Assembly (NCBI GenBank): GCA_947385085.1
Contig: CANDJN010000024.1
Span: 1-33,997 of the forward strand
DNA length: 33,997 nt
From: an uncultured Erysipelotrichaceae bacterium
GTDB taxonomy: Bacteria > Bacillota_I > Bacilli_A > Erysipelotrichales > Erysipelotrichaceae
Direction: 5' to 3'
Under the pieces are notes generated by a model that ran no database searches, was not told where the DNA came from, and was given only the letters and a program-made list of their open reading frames with translations. Below are positions 7,686-16,539 of the stretch, in pieces. The translations under genes were made by a program, and so were the position numbers. The first letter of the stretch is position 1; every line of letters begins with the position of its first letter.

Positions 7686-9104
7686 GTGAATCAAACTTAC
7701 ATGAAGACAAGTAAAATTCTGCCCTTGGTGATGTCTATGGCAGTGCCAATGGTCGTGTCTATGCTCATTAGTGCCCTGTATAACATCATTGACAGTTATT
7801 TTATCGCCAAAATCAGTGAGGATGCGATGACGGCAATCTCATTAATCTTTCCCCTTTATAACATAGCCGCCGCTGTCAGTATTGGCTTTGGGGTAGGCGC
7901 GAATGCCCTCACCGCCTTCTTTCTCGGTGAGGGAAATCACAAAAAAGCCGAAGGTGCCGCTTCCTTAAGCCTGCTTTTGGCGATCGTACATTCGATTGTT
8001 TTGACAGTGGTATTACTAATAATAACAAAGCCTTTTCTGTCTGGTTTCACCGATAGTGAAGCGATCGCACGCTATGGCGTTCAATATGGCAGTATTGTTT
8101 TTGGATTCCTATTTATTCAACAGTTGGGGCTCATTTATGAAAAATTGTTTCAGGCCGTTGGTCATGTTAAAGTCAGTATGTTTGCCATGAGTGCAGGCTG
8201 TATCACAAATATTGTGCTGGATCCGATCATGATTTATGGTCTGGGGCCATGCCCTGCCATGGGAATTCATGGGGCCGCCGTCGCGACCATTATCGGGCAG
8301 GCAGTGATGCTGGCTTGGTATCTTGTCGCTTATGGGAAAGGTCTGCTTGGTCTGCGCCTGTCTCTGGCTGATGGATGGCGCAGCCGCAAGCTTGCCAAAA
8401 GACTTTATGGGATCGGCATACCGGCGATATTGAATCAGGCACTGCCGTCCTTGTTAATCACCGTACTCAATACTATTCTTGCCCAATTCTCTCAGACCGA
8501 TATATTGATTCTAGGTGTCTACTATAAGCTACAAACATTCATCTACCTGACGGCCAACGGTATTGTTCAGGGCATCCGTCCAATCATCGCCTATAACTAT
8601 GGCGCGGGGATGATTGCGCGCGTAAAAGCGATTATTCACACTGCTTTGGGTATCGCCTTTTTCGTAATGAGTGTCGGCACCGTACTTTGTCTGTTCATAC
8701 CGCAACAGCTGATCGGACTATTTTCATCGAATGCAGAAACGATTCAAGCCGGCGCCACTGCCCTTCGCATCATATGTGCCGGATTCATCGTATCAGCCAT
8801 TTCCGTAGTTGTGTGTGGAACAATGGAAGCACTGGGATTTGGATTCATGTCATTTCTCATCTCTTTATTACGCTATGTCATCATCATATTGCCGCTGGCT
8901 TGGATACTCAGCCACATCATCGGCGCAACCGGCGTATGGCATTCCTTTTGGATAGCGGAACTAGGTACCGCTATGGTATCTATGATCATTTACCGCTGTG
9001 TCATAACAAAAATCCATCATGAAAATCGGGTCGCAGCACAAAATCATGATGACAATCAAGATAAGTCAGATCAAACACAAGCAGATCGCATTGAAGCCTC
9101 TTAA
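7686..9104 (+). CDS. MATE family efflux transporter
   Basis: 472 residues from GTG 7686 (GGAGGTG ten bases upstream; ATG 7701 is a weaker choice). Twelve hydrophobic segments are visible in two repeated halves, typical of MATE drug/sodium antiporters. Family marks include a first helix reading LVMSMAVPMVVSMLISALYN, the loop IDSYFIAKISEDAMTAISLIFPL, and IRPIIAYNYGAG in the second half. The family exports cationic drugs or metabolites using a Na+ or H+ gradient; the substrate here is unknown. The tail after the last helix is hydrophilic and rich in Asp, Gln and His. Expression appears to be controlled by a terminator in its leader. Confidence 0.92.
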   Translation: MNQTYMKTSKILPLVMSMAVPMVVSMLISALYNIIDSYFIAKISEDAMTAISLIFPLYNIAAAVSIGFGVGANALTAFFLGEGNHKKAEGAASLSLLLAIVHSIVLTVVLLIITKPFLSGFTDSEAIARYGVQYGSIVFGFLFIQQLGLIYEKLFQAVGHVKVSMFAMSAGCITNIVLDPIMIYGLGPCPAMGIHGAAVATIIGQAVMLAWYLVAYGKGLLGLRLSLADGWRSRKLAKRLYGIGIPAILNQALPSLLITVLNTILAQFSQTDILILGVYYKLQTFIYLTANGIVQGIRPIIAYNYGAGMIARVKAIIHTALGIAFFVMSVGTVLCLFIPQQLIGLFSSNAETIQAGATALRIICAGFIVSAISVVVCGTMEALGFGFMSFLISLLRYVIIILPLAWILSHIIGATGVWHSFWIAELGTAMVSMIIYRCVITKIHHENRVAAQNHDDNQDKSDQTQADRIEAS

Positions 9105-9172
9105 TCCCTTTCATCATCAGCAATCTCATCAAAAGCTTACATGATTTGGAAATCTTACTTTTCGCTGGTCGT

Positions 9173-9200
9173 ATTATGAATTTTTTAAAAAATTCATAAT
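9173..9200. repeat. 28-bp perfect palindrome upstream of the pfl promoter
   Basis: Each 14-base arm reads ATTATGAATTTTTT from its outer end, with no spacer between arms. It ends eight bases before the -35 box of the pflB promoter and lies 68 bases after the MATE stop codon. It may be an operator, or a bidirectional terminator using the A/T tract; the sequence alone cannot decide. Confidence 0.7.
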
Positions 9201-9208
9201 CATTTAAC

Positions 9209-9237
9209 TTGACGGTTATTTCATACAATGTTAAAGT
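9209..9237 (+). promoter_or_regulatory. Promoter of pflB
   Basis: TTGACG (9209-9214), 17-base spacer, TAAAGT (9232-9237). The predicted transcript start, about 9244, falls just before the riboswitch aptamer, which supports the assignment. Confidence 0.6.
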
Positions 9238-9247
9238 ATTACCGTTA

Positions 9248-9330
9248 TATGACTGACGGAACATGACAGCGATCATGAGTGGAAATGACCACAGGGAGTA
9301 TAATGGATAAGAGCCGACCGTCTGGGCAAA
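9248..9330 (+). ncRNA. ZTP riboswitch (pfl motif)
   Basis: The leader carries the conserved blocks of the pfl RNA motif in order: GACTGACGGAACA (9251-9263), a GTGG/CCAC hairpin followed by AGGGAGTATAA, and the 3' block GCCGACCGTCTGGGCA (9313-9328) that forms the ligand pocket. The class senses the folate-stress signal ZMP/ZTP and turns genes on by preventing termination. A terminator follows immediately and pflB lies downstream, an arrangement for which the motif was first named. Confidence 0.88.
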
Positions 9331-9356
9331 AGAGTCCGGATGATGTGGCTCTTTTT
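9331..9356 (+). terminator. Riboswitch-controlled terminator before pflB
   Basis: Stem AGAGTC (9331-9336) and GGCTCT (9347-9352) with a T-run. GAGCC within the aptamer (9311-9315) can also pair with GGCTC, so ligand-bound aptamer folding and terminator formation could compete. Confidence 0.75.
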
Positions 9357-9385
9357 GTAAACAATAAACACAAAGGAGGTCTTTT

Positions 9386-11638
9386 ATGCGTTTTGAACAA
9401 GAATGGAATGGATTTTCGGGTCATCTATGGAAGGATGAAATCAATGTTCGTGATTTCATTCAAACGAATTATCAGCCCTATGAAGGTGATGAATCCTTTT
9501 TGGCAGATGCCAGCGATGCCACGAATCGTTTATGGGGGGAATTACAGAAATTACAGAAGGAAGAGCGCGCCAAGGGTGGAGTTCTGGATATGGAAACGGA
9601 AGTCGTTTCCTCATTAGAGGCTTATGGACCGGGATACATCAATGAAACGATGAAGGATTTGGAACAGGTTGTCGGATTACAGACAGATCGCCCGTTAAAA
9701 CGTGCCTTCATGCCCTATGGCGGCATTAAGATGAGTGAAGAAGCCTGCACGACTTACGGCTATACGCCCAGTGAAAAGCTTCATGAGATTTTCCACACTT
9801 ATCATAAGACGCATAATGATGCGGTATTTGATTGCTACACTCCCGAAATGCGTTTGGCGCGCCGCAATAAGATCGTAACCGGTTTGCCGGACACGTATGG
9901 ACGCGGCCGCATAGTCGGTGATTATCGGCGTGTTGCCCTTTATGGCATCGATCGGCTGATCGAAATGAAGGAATTGGATAAGACAAACTGCGGTGATGGC
10001 GTAATGAGCGATGATGTGATTCGTCAGCGGGAGGAATTGGCAGAACAGATCAAGGCATTAAAGGGCATGAAGAAAATGGCTGAGGCTTATGGATTTGACA
10101 TCTCCCAGCCTGCTAAAAATGCCAAGGAAGCCGTACAGTGGCTGTATTTTGGTTACTTGGCGGCAATCAAAACCCAAAACGGTGCGGCGATGAGTGTTGG
10201 ACGTGTTTCTACGTTCCTCGATATTTACATCGCACGCGATCTACAGCGCGGTGAATTGAATGAGGCGCAGGCACAGGAATTGATTGATCATATGACCATG
10301 AAATTCCGCATGGTTAAATTTGCCCGCATTCCTTCTTATAATGAGCTGTTTTCAGGTGATCCCGTATGGGCAACGCTCGATTTGGCCGGTCTTGGTATGG
10401 ATGGCCGCCACATGGTAACCAAAACCGATTACCGTTTTTTGCACACGCTGGAAAATATGGGACCGGCGCCGGAACCGAATTTAACCGTACTTTATTCTTC
10501 ACGTTTGCCGGAAGCTTTTAAGCGCTATGCGGCGCGCATTTCCATCGACACCTCCAGTGTTCAGTATGAGAATGATGATGTAATGCGCCCGGTATGGGGT
10601 GATGATTATGCGGTGTGCTGCTGCGTATCCGCCACTCAAACCGGCAAGGAAATGCAGTTCTTCGGTGCACGTGCCAATTTGGCCAAATGCTTGTTATATG
10701 CGATCAACGGCGGTGTGGATGAAAAAACCAAAACCCAGGTTGGTCCCGATTATGCGCCGATTCGCGATGAATATCTCGATTATGATGTCGTGATGAAAAA
10801 GTATGATCAAATGATGGAATGGCTGGCCGATCTCTATGTAAACATTTTGAATTTGATCCAGTATATGCATGATAAATATTACTATGAAGCGAGCCAGATG
10901 GCGTTAATTGATACCGATGTCCGCCGTACCTTTGCGACCGGTATTGCCGGTTTCTCCCATGTGGTGGATTCCCTTTCCGCCATTCGCTACGCCAAGGTAA
11001 AAACAATTCGCGATGAAGATGGCCTTGTCGTAGACTTTGAAACACAGGGAGATTTCCCTCGCTATGGCAACGATGATGATCGGGCAGACGACATTGCCGT
11101 ATGGCTCTTAAAGACCTTTATGGGCAAGGTTGCCAAGCATCATACCTACCGTGACTCGGAACCGACAACCTCGATTTTAACAATCACCAGCAACGTCGTA
11201 TACGGTAAGGCAACCGGCGCACTGCCGGATGGACGCAAAGCCGGAGAGCCTCTGTCTCCCGGTGCGAATCCTGCCTATGGTGCGGAACAAAACGGCTTGT
11301 TGGCTTCCTTAAATTCCGTTGCCAAGCTGCCTTATGAATACGCTTTGGACGGCATTTCCAATACCCAAACGATGAATCCCGATGCCTTGGGACACAGTGA
11401 AGAGGAGCGCGTTACCAATTTGGTTAGCGTATTAGACGGATATTTTGATCGCGGCGCTCATCACCTCAACGTCAACGTATTTGGAGTAGAAAAACTGATG
11501 GATGCCATGGAACATCCGGAAAAAGAGGAATACGCGAACTTCACCATTCGCGTATCGGGTTATGCGGTTAAATTTATCGACTTGACGCGCGAACAGCAAC
11601 TGGATGTCATTGCCCGTACATGTCATGATCATCTTTAA
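9386..11638 (+). CDS. pflB: Pyruvate formate-lyase (formate acetyltransferase)
   Basis: 750 residues, normal length. It cleaves pyruvate with CoA to acetyl-CoA and formate under anaerobic conditions in the cytoplasm. The active-site cysteine pair is Cys412-Cys413 in AVCCCVS, with an extra Cys411 just before it. It is followed by MQFFGARANLAK and LYAINGGVDEK, both signatures of true PFL rather than other glycyl-radical enzymes. The radical glycine is Gly725 in RVSGYAVKF near the C-terminus. Start ATG 9386 follows AAAGGAGG. It is controlled by a ZTP riboswitch and is followed by its activase pflA after a short hairpin. Confidence 0.97.
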   Translation: MRFEQEWNGFSGHLWKDEINVRDFIQTNYQPYEGDESFLADASDATNRLWGELQKLQKEERAKGGVLDMETEVVSSLEAYGPGYINETMKDLEQVVGLQTDRPLKRAFMPYGGIKMSEEACTTYGYTPSEKLHEIFHTYHKTHNDAVFDCYTPEMRLARRNKIVTGLPDTYGRGRIVGDYRRVALYGIDRLIEMKELDKTNCGDGVMSDDVIRQREELAEQIKALKGMKKMAEAYGFDISQPAKNAKEAVQWLYFGYLAAIKTQNGAAMSVGRVSTFLDIYIARDLQRGELNEAQAQELIDHMTMKFRMVKFARIPSYNELFSGDPVWATLDLAGLGMDGRHMVTKTDYRFLHTLENMGPAPEPNLTVLYSSRLPEAFKRYAARISIDTSSVQYENDDVMRPVWGDDYAVCCCVSATQTGKEMQFFGARANLAKCLLYAINGGVDEKTKTQVGPDYAPIRDEYLDYDVVMKKYDQMMEWLADLYVNILNLIQYMHDKYYYEASQMALIDTDVRRTFATGIAGFSHVVDSLSAIRYAKVKTIRDEDGLVVDFETQGDFPRYGNDDDRADDIAVWLLKTFMGKVAKHHTYRDSEPTTSILTITSNVVYGKATGALPDGRKAGEPLSPGANPAYGAEQNGLLASLNSVAKLPYEYALDGISNTQTMNPDALGHSEEERVTNLVSVLDGYFDRGAHHLNVNVFGVEKLMDAMEHPEKEEYANFTIRVSGYAVKFIDLTREQQLDVIARTCHDHL

Positions 11639-11654
11639 AAATCGATTCCATAAT

Positions 11655-11685
11655 AAAGGCTTTGTCATTGGATGAAGCCTTTCTC
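11655..11685 (+). terminator. Hairpin between pflB and pflA (partial terminator or processing site)
   Basis: Stem AAAGGCTT (11655-11662) and AAGCCTTT (11675-11682) with only a mixed pyrimidine tail. It probably lowers read-through or protects the pflB message 3' end while allowing some pflA expression. Confidence 0.5.
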
Positions 11686-11704
11686 TTATGAAAGGAGTGC
11701 TAAA

Positions 11705-12448
11705 ATGGCAGAAAACATTGGATTCATTCATTCGGTTGAAACGTTTGGTTCGGTCGATGGTCCCGGGGTGCGGTATGTAATATTCGTGCAGGGCTGTGCG
11801 ATGCGCTGTCAATACTGTCATAATCCCGATACATGGAATGATAGGGGCGGTAAAGTGATGCGTGCGCAGGAAATTCTGGATCACGCCTTGCGCTATCGTT
11901 CTTACTGGGGCAAACAAGGCGGCATCACTGTCAGCGGCGGAGAACCGCTGCGGCAGCTCGATTTTTTGTTGGAACTGTTTCACAAAGCAAAAAAGCTGGG
12001 CATCCATACAGTAGTCGATACAAGCGGACAGCCCTTTTGTGAATCGGAAGCATTTCTTACCAAATTCGATGAACTGCTTTCGCTCACGGACTTGTTTTTA
12101 TTGGATATCAAACACATTGACGACACCATGCATCGCGAATTAACCGGCCATACCAACGAAAACATCTTGGCTATGGCGCGTTATCTCGATCAAAAGCAGA
12201 AGCCGATGTGGATTCGTCATGTGTATTTACCCAATCACTATGGCGATGATATTTATCTTATGCGCCTGCACGAATTCATTCAAACACTTTCTCATGTGAA
12301 ACGCGTCGAGGTGCTCCCCTATCATACGATGGGAATTTATAAATGGCAAAAATTACAAATTCCCTATCCCTTAGAAGCATTGAACACCCCTGACAAAAAG
12401 CAAATAAAACATGCACAAAAATTATTACAAACCGCAAATTATGACTGA
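11705..12448 (+). CDS. pflA: Pyruvate formate-lyase-activating enzyme (radical SAM)
   Basis: 247 residues from ATG 11705, which follows AAAGGAGTG. The radical SAM cluster motif CxxxCxxC is CAMRCQYC (near residues 31-38), preceded by the family signature SVETFGSVDGPGVRYVIF. GGITVSGGEP is the SAM-binding glycine motif. The enzyme uses a 4Fe-4S cluster and S-adenosylmethionine to place the glycyl radical on PflB. It lies 66 bases after pflB on the same strand, the classical arrangement, separated by a hairpin that would keep activase levels below PflB. Confidence 0.96.
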   Translation: MAENIGFIHSVETFGSVDGPGVRYVIFVQGCAMRCQYCHNPDTWNDRGGKVMRAQEILDHALRYRSYWGKQGGITVSGGEPLRQLDFLLELFHKAKKLGIHTVVDTSGQPFCESEAFLTKFDELLSLTDLFLLDIKHIDDTMHRELTGHTNENILAMARYLDQKQKPMWIRHVYLPNHYGDDIYLMRLHEFIQTLSHVKRVEVLPYHTMGIYKWQKLQIPYPLEALNTPDKKQIKHAQKLLQTANYD

Positions 12449-12554
12449 ATATCGTATTATCTTATAAAGTTGTCCTTTTCATCATAAAAAAATTAATATA
12501 TCATGTACAAACGCATTAAAAAAGTGATAAAATATACAGATAGGAAGGGTTGAT

Positions 12555-15500
12555 ATGTCAATGGAATTCACGATCGCTCAAATCAGGGATTTTGCCGGTA
12601 CCGATGAAATATATCAAAAAGCAGAAGAACTGGTTAAAAACAAAAGCATCGTTTCCCTCGATATCGATGATTTTTCCCGCTCTGATATTATTTTGATCAA
12701 TGCGACCATTCAGGATCATAAAAAATATGTAGAAGTAAATATGTCAGTTGATAAGGATGATTACCTTGTCAAAGCGCATATGTGCACATGTCATGATCAT
12801 AAAGAGAACTTGATGCCCTGTGCGCATTGTTGTGCCGTGCTGCTGAAAATCTTTTCCGACAGTAAACCGCGGCCGGCATTAACACCAACCTCCGCATCAA
12901 AGGTGAGCGATAATTGGGCTTATCAGTTGATTCACAGCTATGAGAATACGATCGTCTATTCTTCTTTGGCAATGAATCTGAATCAGAAGGTACATATCGA
13001 ACCGGTGCTGGAAATCCGCAAAAACGAAATTGTCGCCGTTACCTGCAAGGTTGGTACTACCCGACAGTATATCATTAAGGATCTGAGTGGCTTTCTCGAT
13101 GAAATCAAACATAATGTACGAAAGCGATATGGGAAGGAATTGGAATTTTTACATCATCGCAACAGTTTTGATGCGCCATCCCAGCTATTGTTGGATTTTC
13201 TTACCGATCATCAAAACGATACCTTTTATTTTTCTAATACGTATCGCTATCGCAACTGCCCGGAGCCTAAAAACCTTTGTTTGACGCCCCATGCATTGGA
13301 TGAATTTTTCACCTTATATCAAGGCTGTGACGTCATGTATCGCATTCGGGAGAAAACATTAATCAATATGAAGTTCGTGGATTCCGATCCCCCGCTCCAT
13401 ATCGAGGTATCCAAAAATAATCATCTCTATAAAATAGCCATCAATGATACTCGTTATTTAATTTTTCGCGGATCCAAGGCAATGTATGTTCTCTATCGTC
13501 ATTGCCTCTACCGCTGTACCAAGGATTATTCCGAGCACTGTTTGGAATTATTAAGCACGGTTCAAAAGAAACAGGATGCGTTGTATCTTTCCCAAGAGCA
13601 TATGCCGATCTTTTATAATAACGTCATTATGTCGATTAAAGAAGATCTGCCGATATTGGGCACGGATATTTCCGAATTTGCGCCATTGCCGCTTGTTTGT
13701 CGACTGTTTTTGGATTTACCACAGCCCGAGTGTATTTCTTTACAACTGATGTATTGTTACGGTATGCAAGAATATAACGCTTTCTCCACCGACAGTATCT
13801 CCACCGGGCGCAATTTTAACGATGAAATTGCGGTTCGCTTGATTCTCTCTCGTTACATGACACGCGTGGATGCCGCTGTCGGATTGGCTTATATCGAAAA
13901 TTCACAGGATGCCATTTATGATTTTTTAAATCATGGCATTCAGGAATTGAGCGAGCATTGTGAAATCTATGTCAGTGATCTCTTAAAGGCAATTGAAGTC
14001 AAAAATCAGTTTCATATTTCCATGGGGGTACGTATGGAAGCCAATCTATTGGAAATCGACTTCGATACTTATGACTTTCCGATTGATGAATTGGTGGATG
14101 TACTAAAGGCTTACCGCCTCAATAAAAAATACTATCGGATGAAAGACGGTAATTTTGTCAATCTTGAAGACAGTGCCTTATCGGAATTATCGATGATTTT
14201 AGAGAGTATGCACGTCAAAGATAACGAATTAAGCGAGGGTAAACTGAAGGTGGATTCCTTCCGTTCGCTGTATTTGGATCAAGTCATGAAACAAAGCGGA
14301 ATGATTCAGAGCGAACGCGATTCATCCTTTAAGAATATTATCCGTAATATTCATAATTTTGAAGACAGCGATTATCAGATTCCTCCGAATTTAAACAATA
14401 CATTGCGTAATTATCAGAAAACCGGCTTTCGCTGGCTGAAGACGATGGCTGCTTATGGCTTTGGCGGTATTCTTGCGGATGATATGGGAATCGGAAAGAC
14501 CATTCAGGTGATTGCGCTTTTGCAGGATGAAAAGGCGCATCACAAGAATTACACCTCACTCGTTGTATGTCCTTCTTCCCTGTTGTTAAACTGGCAAAAT
14601 GAGATCAATAAATTCTCGGATCATTTAAGCAGCTTAATTATTGCCGGTAATCAGGAGGAACGCAAAGTGCTGCTTCACAGCTATGCGGATTATGATGTGA
14701 TTATTACTTCCTATGATTATTTGAAGCGTGATGTAGAGAGCTATCAGTCGATCACCTTCGCTTATCATATTTTAGATGAAGCGCAGTACATCAAAAATCA
14801 TGCCACCAAGAATGCACAGAGTGTCAAGCAGATTCATTCACTGCATAAAATTGCCTTGACAGGTACACCGATTGAAAATTCTTTGGCTGAATTATGGTCA
14901 ATCTTTGACTTTCTAATGCCGGGTTATTTATATGATTATCAATATTTTAAAGGGGTATATGAAATTCCGATTGTCAAGGATAATGACGTGGCCGCTCGCC
15001 GGAAATTGCGTAAAATGGTTGAGCCCTTCATTTTACGCCGGGTGAAGAAGGACGTATTGAAGGAACTGCCGGAAAAAGTTGAAAATACGCTGTTAATTGA
15101 TATGGATGAAGATGCACGTAAGCTGTACATGGCAAATGTAGCACTGATCCGCAATGATTTACAGGCTGCCTTTGTCGAAAAGGGCTTGAACAAATCCCGT
15201 ATTATGGTATTAAGCATGTTAACACGCTTGAGACAATTCTGTTGTGATCCGCGCTTAATCTATGAGAATTACAGCGGAGAATCGGCAAAATTGAAAGCTT
15301 GTATGGAACTGATCGAGAATTGCATGCAAGCGGAAAAGAAGATTCTATTGTTCTCGCAATTTACATCGCTGTTGTCGCTGATTGAAGATGAACTGAATAA
15401 TCGCGGGATTCCCTATTATTTATTAAAGGGATCCACACCGAAGGTACAGCGTCAGCATTTGGTAAACGCCTTTAACTCCAATGACATTCCCATCTTCCTG

Positions 15501-15788
15501 ATTTCCTTAAAGGCAGGCGGTACCGGTTTGAATTTAGCAAGTGCCGAGGTTGTCATCCATTATGATCCCTGGTGGAATATTTCCGCACAGAATCAGGCAA
15601 CCGATCGCGCTTACCGCATCGGACAGCACAACAATGTTCAGGTGTTCAAGCTCATTGCCAAGGATACGATCGAGGAGCGGATCATGCGCTTGCAGAATCA
15701 GAAAAAGGATCTCGGTGATTCTATCATCAGACAGAATGACGGTACGATTACCAACATGACTCAAGAGGAAATCCTAAACCTGTTTTAA
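12555..15788 (+). CDS. SNF2-family helicase with N-terminal SWIM zinc finger
   Basis: 1077 residues. The SWIM zinc finger is CxC-x9-CxH at C77, C79, C89 and H91. A middle part of about 480 residues matches the layout of the bacterial SNF2-associated domain. The ATPase core follows: Walker A ADDMGIGKT (Lys648), DEAQ box (741-744), ALTGTPIENSLAELWSIFDF (motif III), then the helicase C lobe with FSQFTSLL, SLKAGGTGLNLASA and ATDRAYRIGQ (motifs V and VI). SNF2 proteins translocate on double-stranded DNA and remodel protein-DNA complexes. Its target is unknown and no methylase, nuclease or defence partner is adjacent. Start ATG 12555 follows AGGAAGGG. A good terminator follows. Confidence 0.94.
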   Translation: MSMEFTIAQIRDFAGTDEIYQKAEELVKNKSIVSLDIDDFSRSDIILINATIQDHKKYVEVNMSVDKDDYLVKAHMCTCHDHKENLMPCAHCCAVLLKIFSDSKPRPALTPTSASKVSDNWAYQLIHSYENTIVYSSLAMNLNQKVHIEPVLEIRKNEIVAVTCKVGTTRQYIIKDLSGFLDEIKHNVRKRYGKELEFLHHRNSFDAPSQLLLDFLTDHQNDTFYFSNTYRYRNCPEPKNLCLTPHALDEFFTLYQGCDVMYRIREKTLINMKFVDSDPPLHIEVSKNNHLYKIAINDTRYLIFRGSKAMYVLYRHCLYRCTKDYSEHCLELLSTVQKKQDALYLSQEHMPIFYNNVIMSIKEDLPILGTDISEFAPLPLVCRLFLDLPQPECISLQLMYCYGMQEYNAFSTDSISTGRNFNDEIAVRLILSRYMTRVDAAVGLAYIENSQDAIYDFLNHGIQELSEHCEIYVSDLLKAIEVKNQFHISMGVRMEANLLEIDFDTYDFPIDELVDVLKAYRLNKKYYRMKDGNFVNLEDSALSELSMILESMHVKDNELSEGKLKVDSFRSLYLDQVMKQSGMIQSERDSSFKNIIRNIHNFEDSDYQIPPNLNNTLRNYQKTGFRWLKTMAAYGFGGILADDMGIGKTIQVIALLQDEKAHHKNYTSLVVCPSSLLLNWQNEINKFSDHLSSLIIAGNQEERKVLLHSYADYDVIITSYDYLKRDVESYQSITFAYHILDEAQYIKNHATKNAQSVKQIHSLHKIALTGTPIENSLAELWSIFDFLMPGYLYDYQYFKGVYEIPIVKDNDVAARRKLRKMVEPFILRRVKKDVLKELPEKVENTLLIDMDEDARKLYMANVALIRNDLQAAFVEKGLNKSRIMVLSMLTRLRQFCCDPRLIYENYSGESAKLKACMELIENCMQAEKKILLFSQFTSLLSLIEDELNNRGIPYYLLKGSTPKVQRQHLVNAFNSNDIPIFLISLKAGGTGLNLASAEVVIHYDPWWNISAQNQATDRAYRIGQHNNVQVFKLIAKDTIEERIMRLQNQKKDLGDSIIRQNDGTITNMTQEEILNLF

Positions 15789-15827
15789 TGGTCATGCAAA
15801 AAAGTATCGACATCAATGATTTAAAAC

Positions 15828-15857
15828 AAAGGTCTCTCTCTATGAGAGGCCTTTTTC
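15828..15857 (+). terminator. Terminator of the SNF2 gene
   Basis: 11-bp stem (AAAGGTCTCTC and GAGAGGCCTTT, one G-T pair), five-base loop, five T residues. It is 40 bases past the stop codon. Confidence 0.85.
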
Positions 15858-16052
15858 ATTAGCTTAAATAAAATAAATATTGAATACTAAACTGCTTCTT
15901 TATCTCCCTAACAATCATATAAAGCTTTACCATAGTGGTAATTGTATTTATCTCAATTGACATAGGAGGCTAAGCAACAAATATGGATGATTTAGTACTG
16001 ATTAATTTTCAAGCAAATCGGGGTTTTTTCGGAATTTCACATTTCAAGCATC
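15858..16052. other. Intergenic stretch between SNF2 and tRNA-Trp
   Basis: AT-rich with no convincing gene. It contains a 15-base inverted repeat TTACCATAGTGGTAA (15927-15941), followed by TTGACATAGGAGG and a 27-codon plus-strand frame from ATG 15983 whose ribosome binding site is 13 bases away. This could be the worn remnant of a regulated small gene. Nothing else is visible. Confidence 0.35.
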
Positions 16053-16078
16053 AAAAAAAGCCCTGATCTTGGGCTTGA
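16053..16078 (-). terminator. Terminator downstream of tRNA-Trp
   Basis: Minus-strand stem AAGCCC/GGGCTT with a seven-base loop followed by a run of T residues, ten bases after the tRNA 3' end. Confidence 0.75.
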
Positions 16079-16087
16079 TTCATAATA

Positions 16088-16161
16088 TGGCAGGGGTGGC
16101 AGGAATTGAACCCGCGTCTGTGGTTTTGGAGACCATCATACTACCATTGTACTACACCCCT
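16088..16161 (-). tRNA. tRNA-Trp (anticodon CCA)
   Basis: 74 bases including an encoded 3' CCA. The acceptor stem AGGGGTG pairs with CACCCCT, with discriminator G. The anticodon loop is CTCCAAA, giving CCA for tryptophan (UGG). The T arm GCGGG-TTCAATT-CCTGC is intact with one G-T pair. The anticodon stem has one outer A-C mismatch. It is a single tRNA gene with its own promoter and terminator. Because the anticodon is CCA and UGA is used as a stop in this window, there is no sign of the Mycoplasma code. Confidence 0.95.
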
Positions 16162-16178
16162 ATAATGACTGCTCCAAT

Positions 16179-16207
16179 ATATTACCATATTTTCTGCGAA
16201 CTAGCAA
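16179..16207 (-). promoter_or_regulatory. Promoter of tRNA-Trp
   Basis: Minus strand: TTGCTA (16202-16207), 17-base spacer, TAATAT (16179-16184), about 18 bases before the tRNA 5' end. Confidence 0.6.
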
Positions 16208-16276
16208 CAAAAACATTTCAGTTTGTAAAGTGAAAAATCAAATTTTTTATGATGTCTTTCACTAGCATTTTCCTTT

Positions 16277-16453
16277 TTACAATAAGCGCAAATATTCACT
16301 CCATCGTTCTTCGCGTATCGGCATCGGACGATGATTATCAAAATACAAGACCAATGCCGGAGTGATATGATTCCAGCGATCCACAATCTCATAATGCGAT
16401 AAATGCCCTTCTCGTATCAGCCGCTTTGCCTGTGCATGATAGTTATAATACAT
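16277..16453 (-). CDS. Small conserved-looking protein, 58 residues
   Basis: From ATG 16453, which has GGCAGGTGA five bases upstream. The product begins MYYNYHAQAKRLIREGHL and ends MPIREERWSEYLRLL, with a central ITPALVLYFDNHRP. I recall similar 55-70 residue proteins in Firmicutes with the YYNYHA start and MPIRE..W..Y end, sometimes mislabelled as a haemolysin; this is memory, not a search. No signal peptide or membrane segment. The function is unknown. Longer upstream frames would run into the divergent gene at 16540, so the short form is chosen. It is divergent from the 469-residue gene, sharing an 86-base intergenic region. Confidence 0.65.
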   Translation of the reverse strand: MYYNYHAQAKRLIREGHLSHYEIVDRWNHITPALVLYFDNHRPMPIREERWSEYLRLL

Positions 16454-16539
16454 CGAATCACCTGCCTTTAGCATAACCGCATTTTCATACAAAATACACA
16501 AGCATGAATCCTTCGCATAAAATATAACGAGGTGAATGC

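Noticed and set aside
11432..12007. Minus-strand 191-codon frame
   Set aside because: Antisense shadow of pflB and pflA, both of which have clear catalytic motifs.
15983..16066. 27-codon plus-strand frame after AGGAGG
   Set aside because: The ribosome binding site is 13 bases away and the frame ends inside the tRNA-Trp terminator; no protein features.
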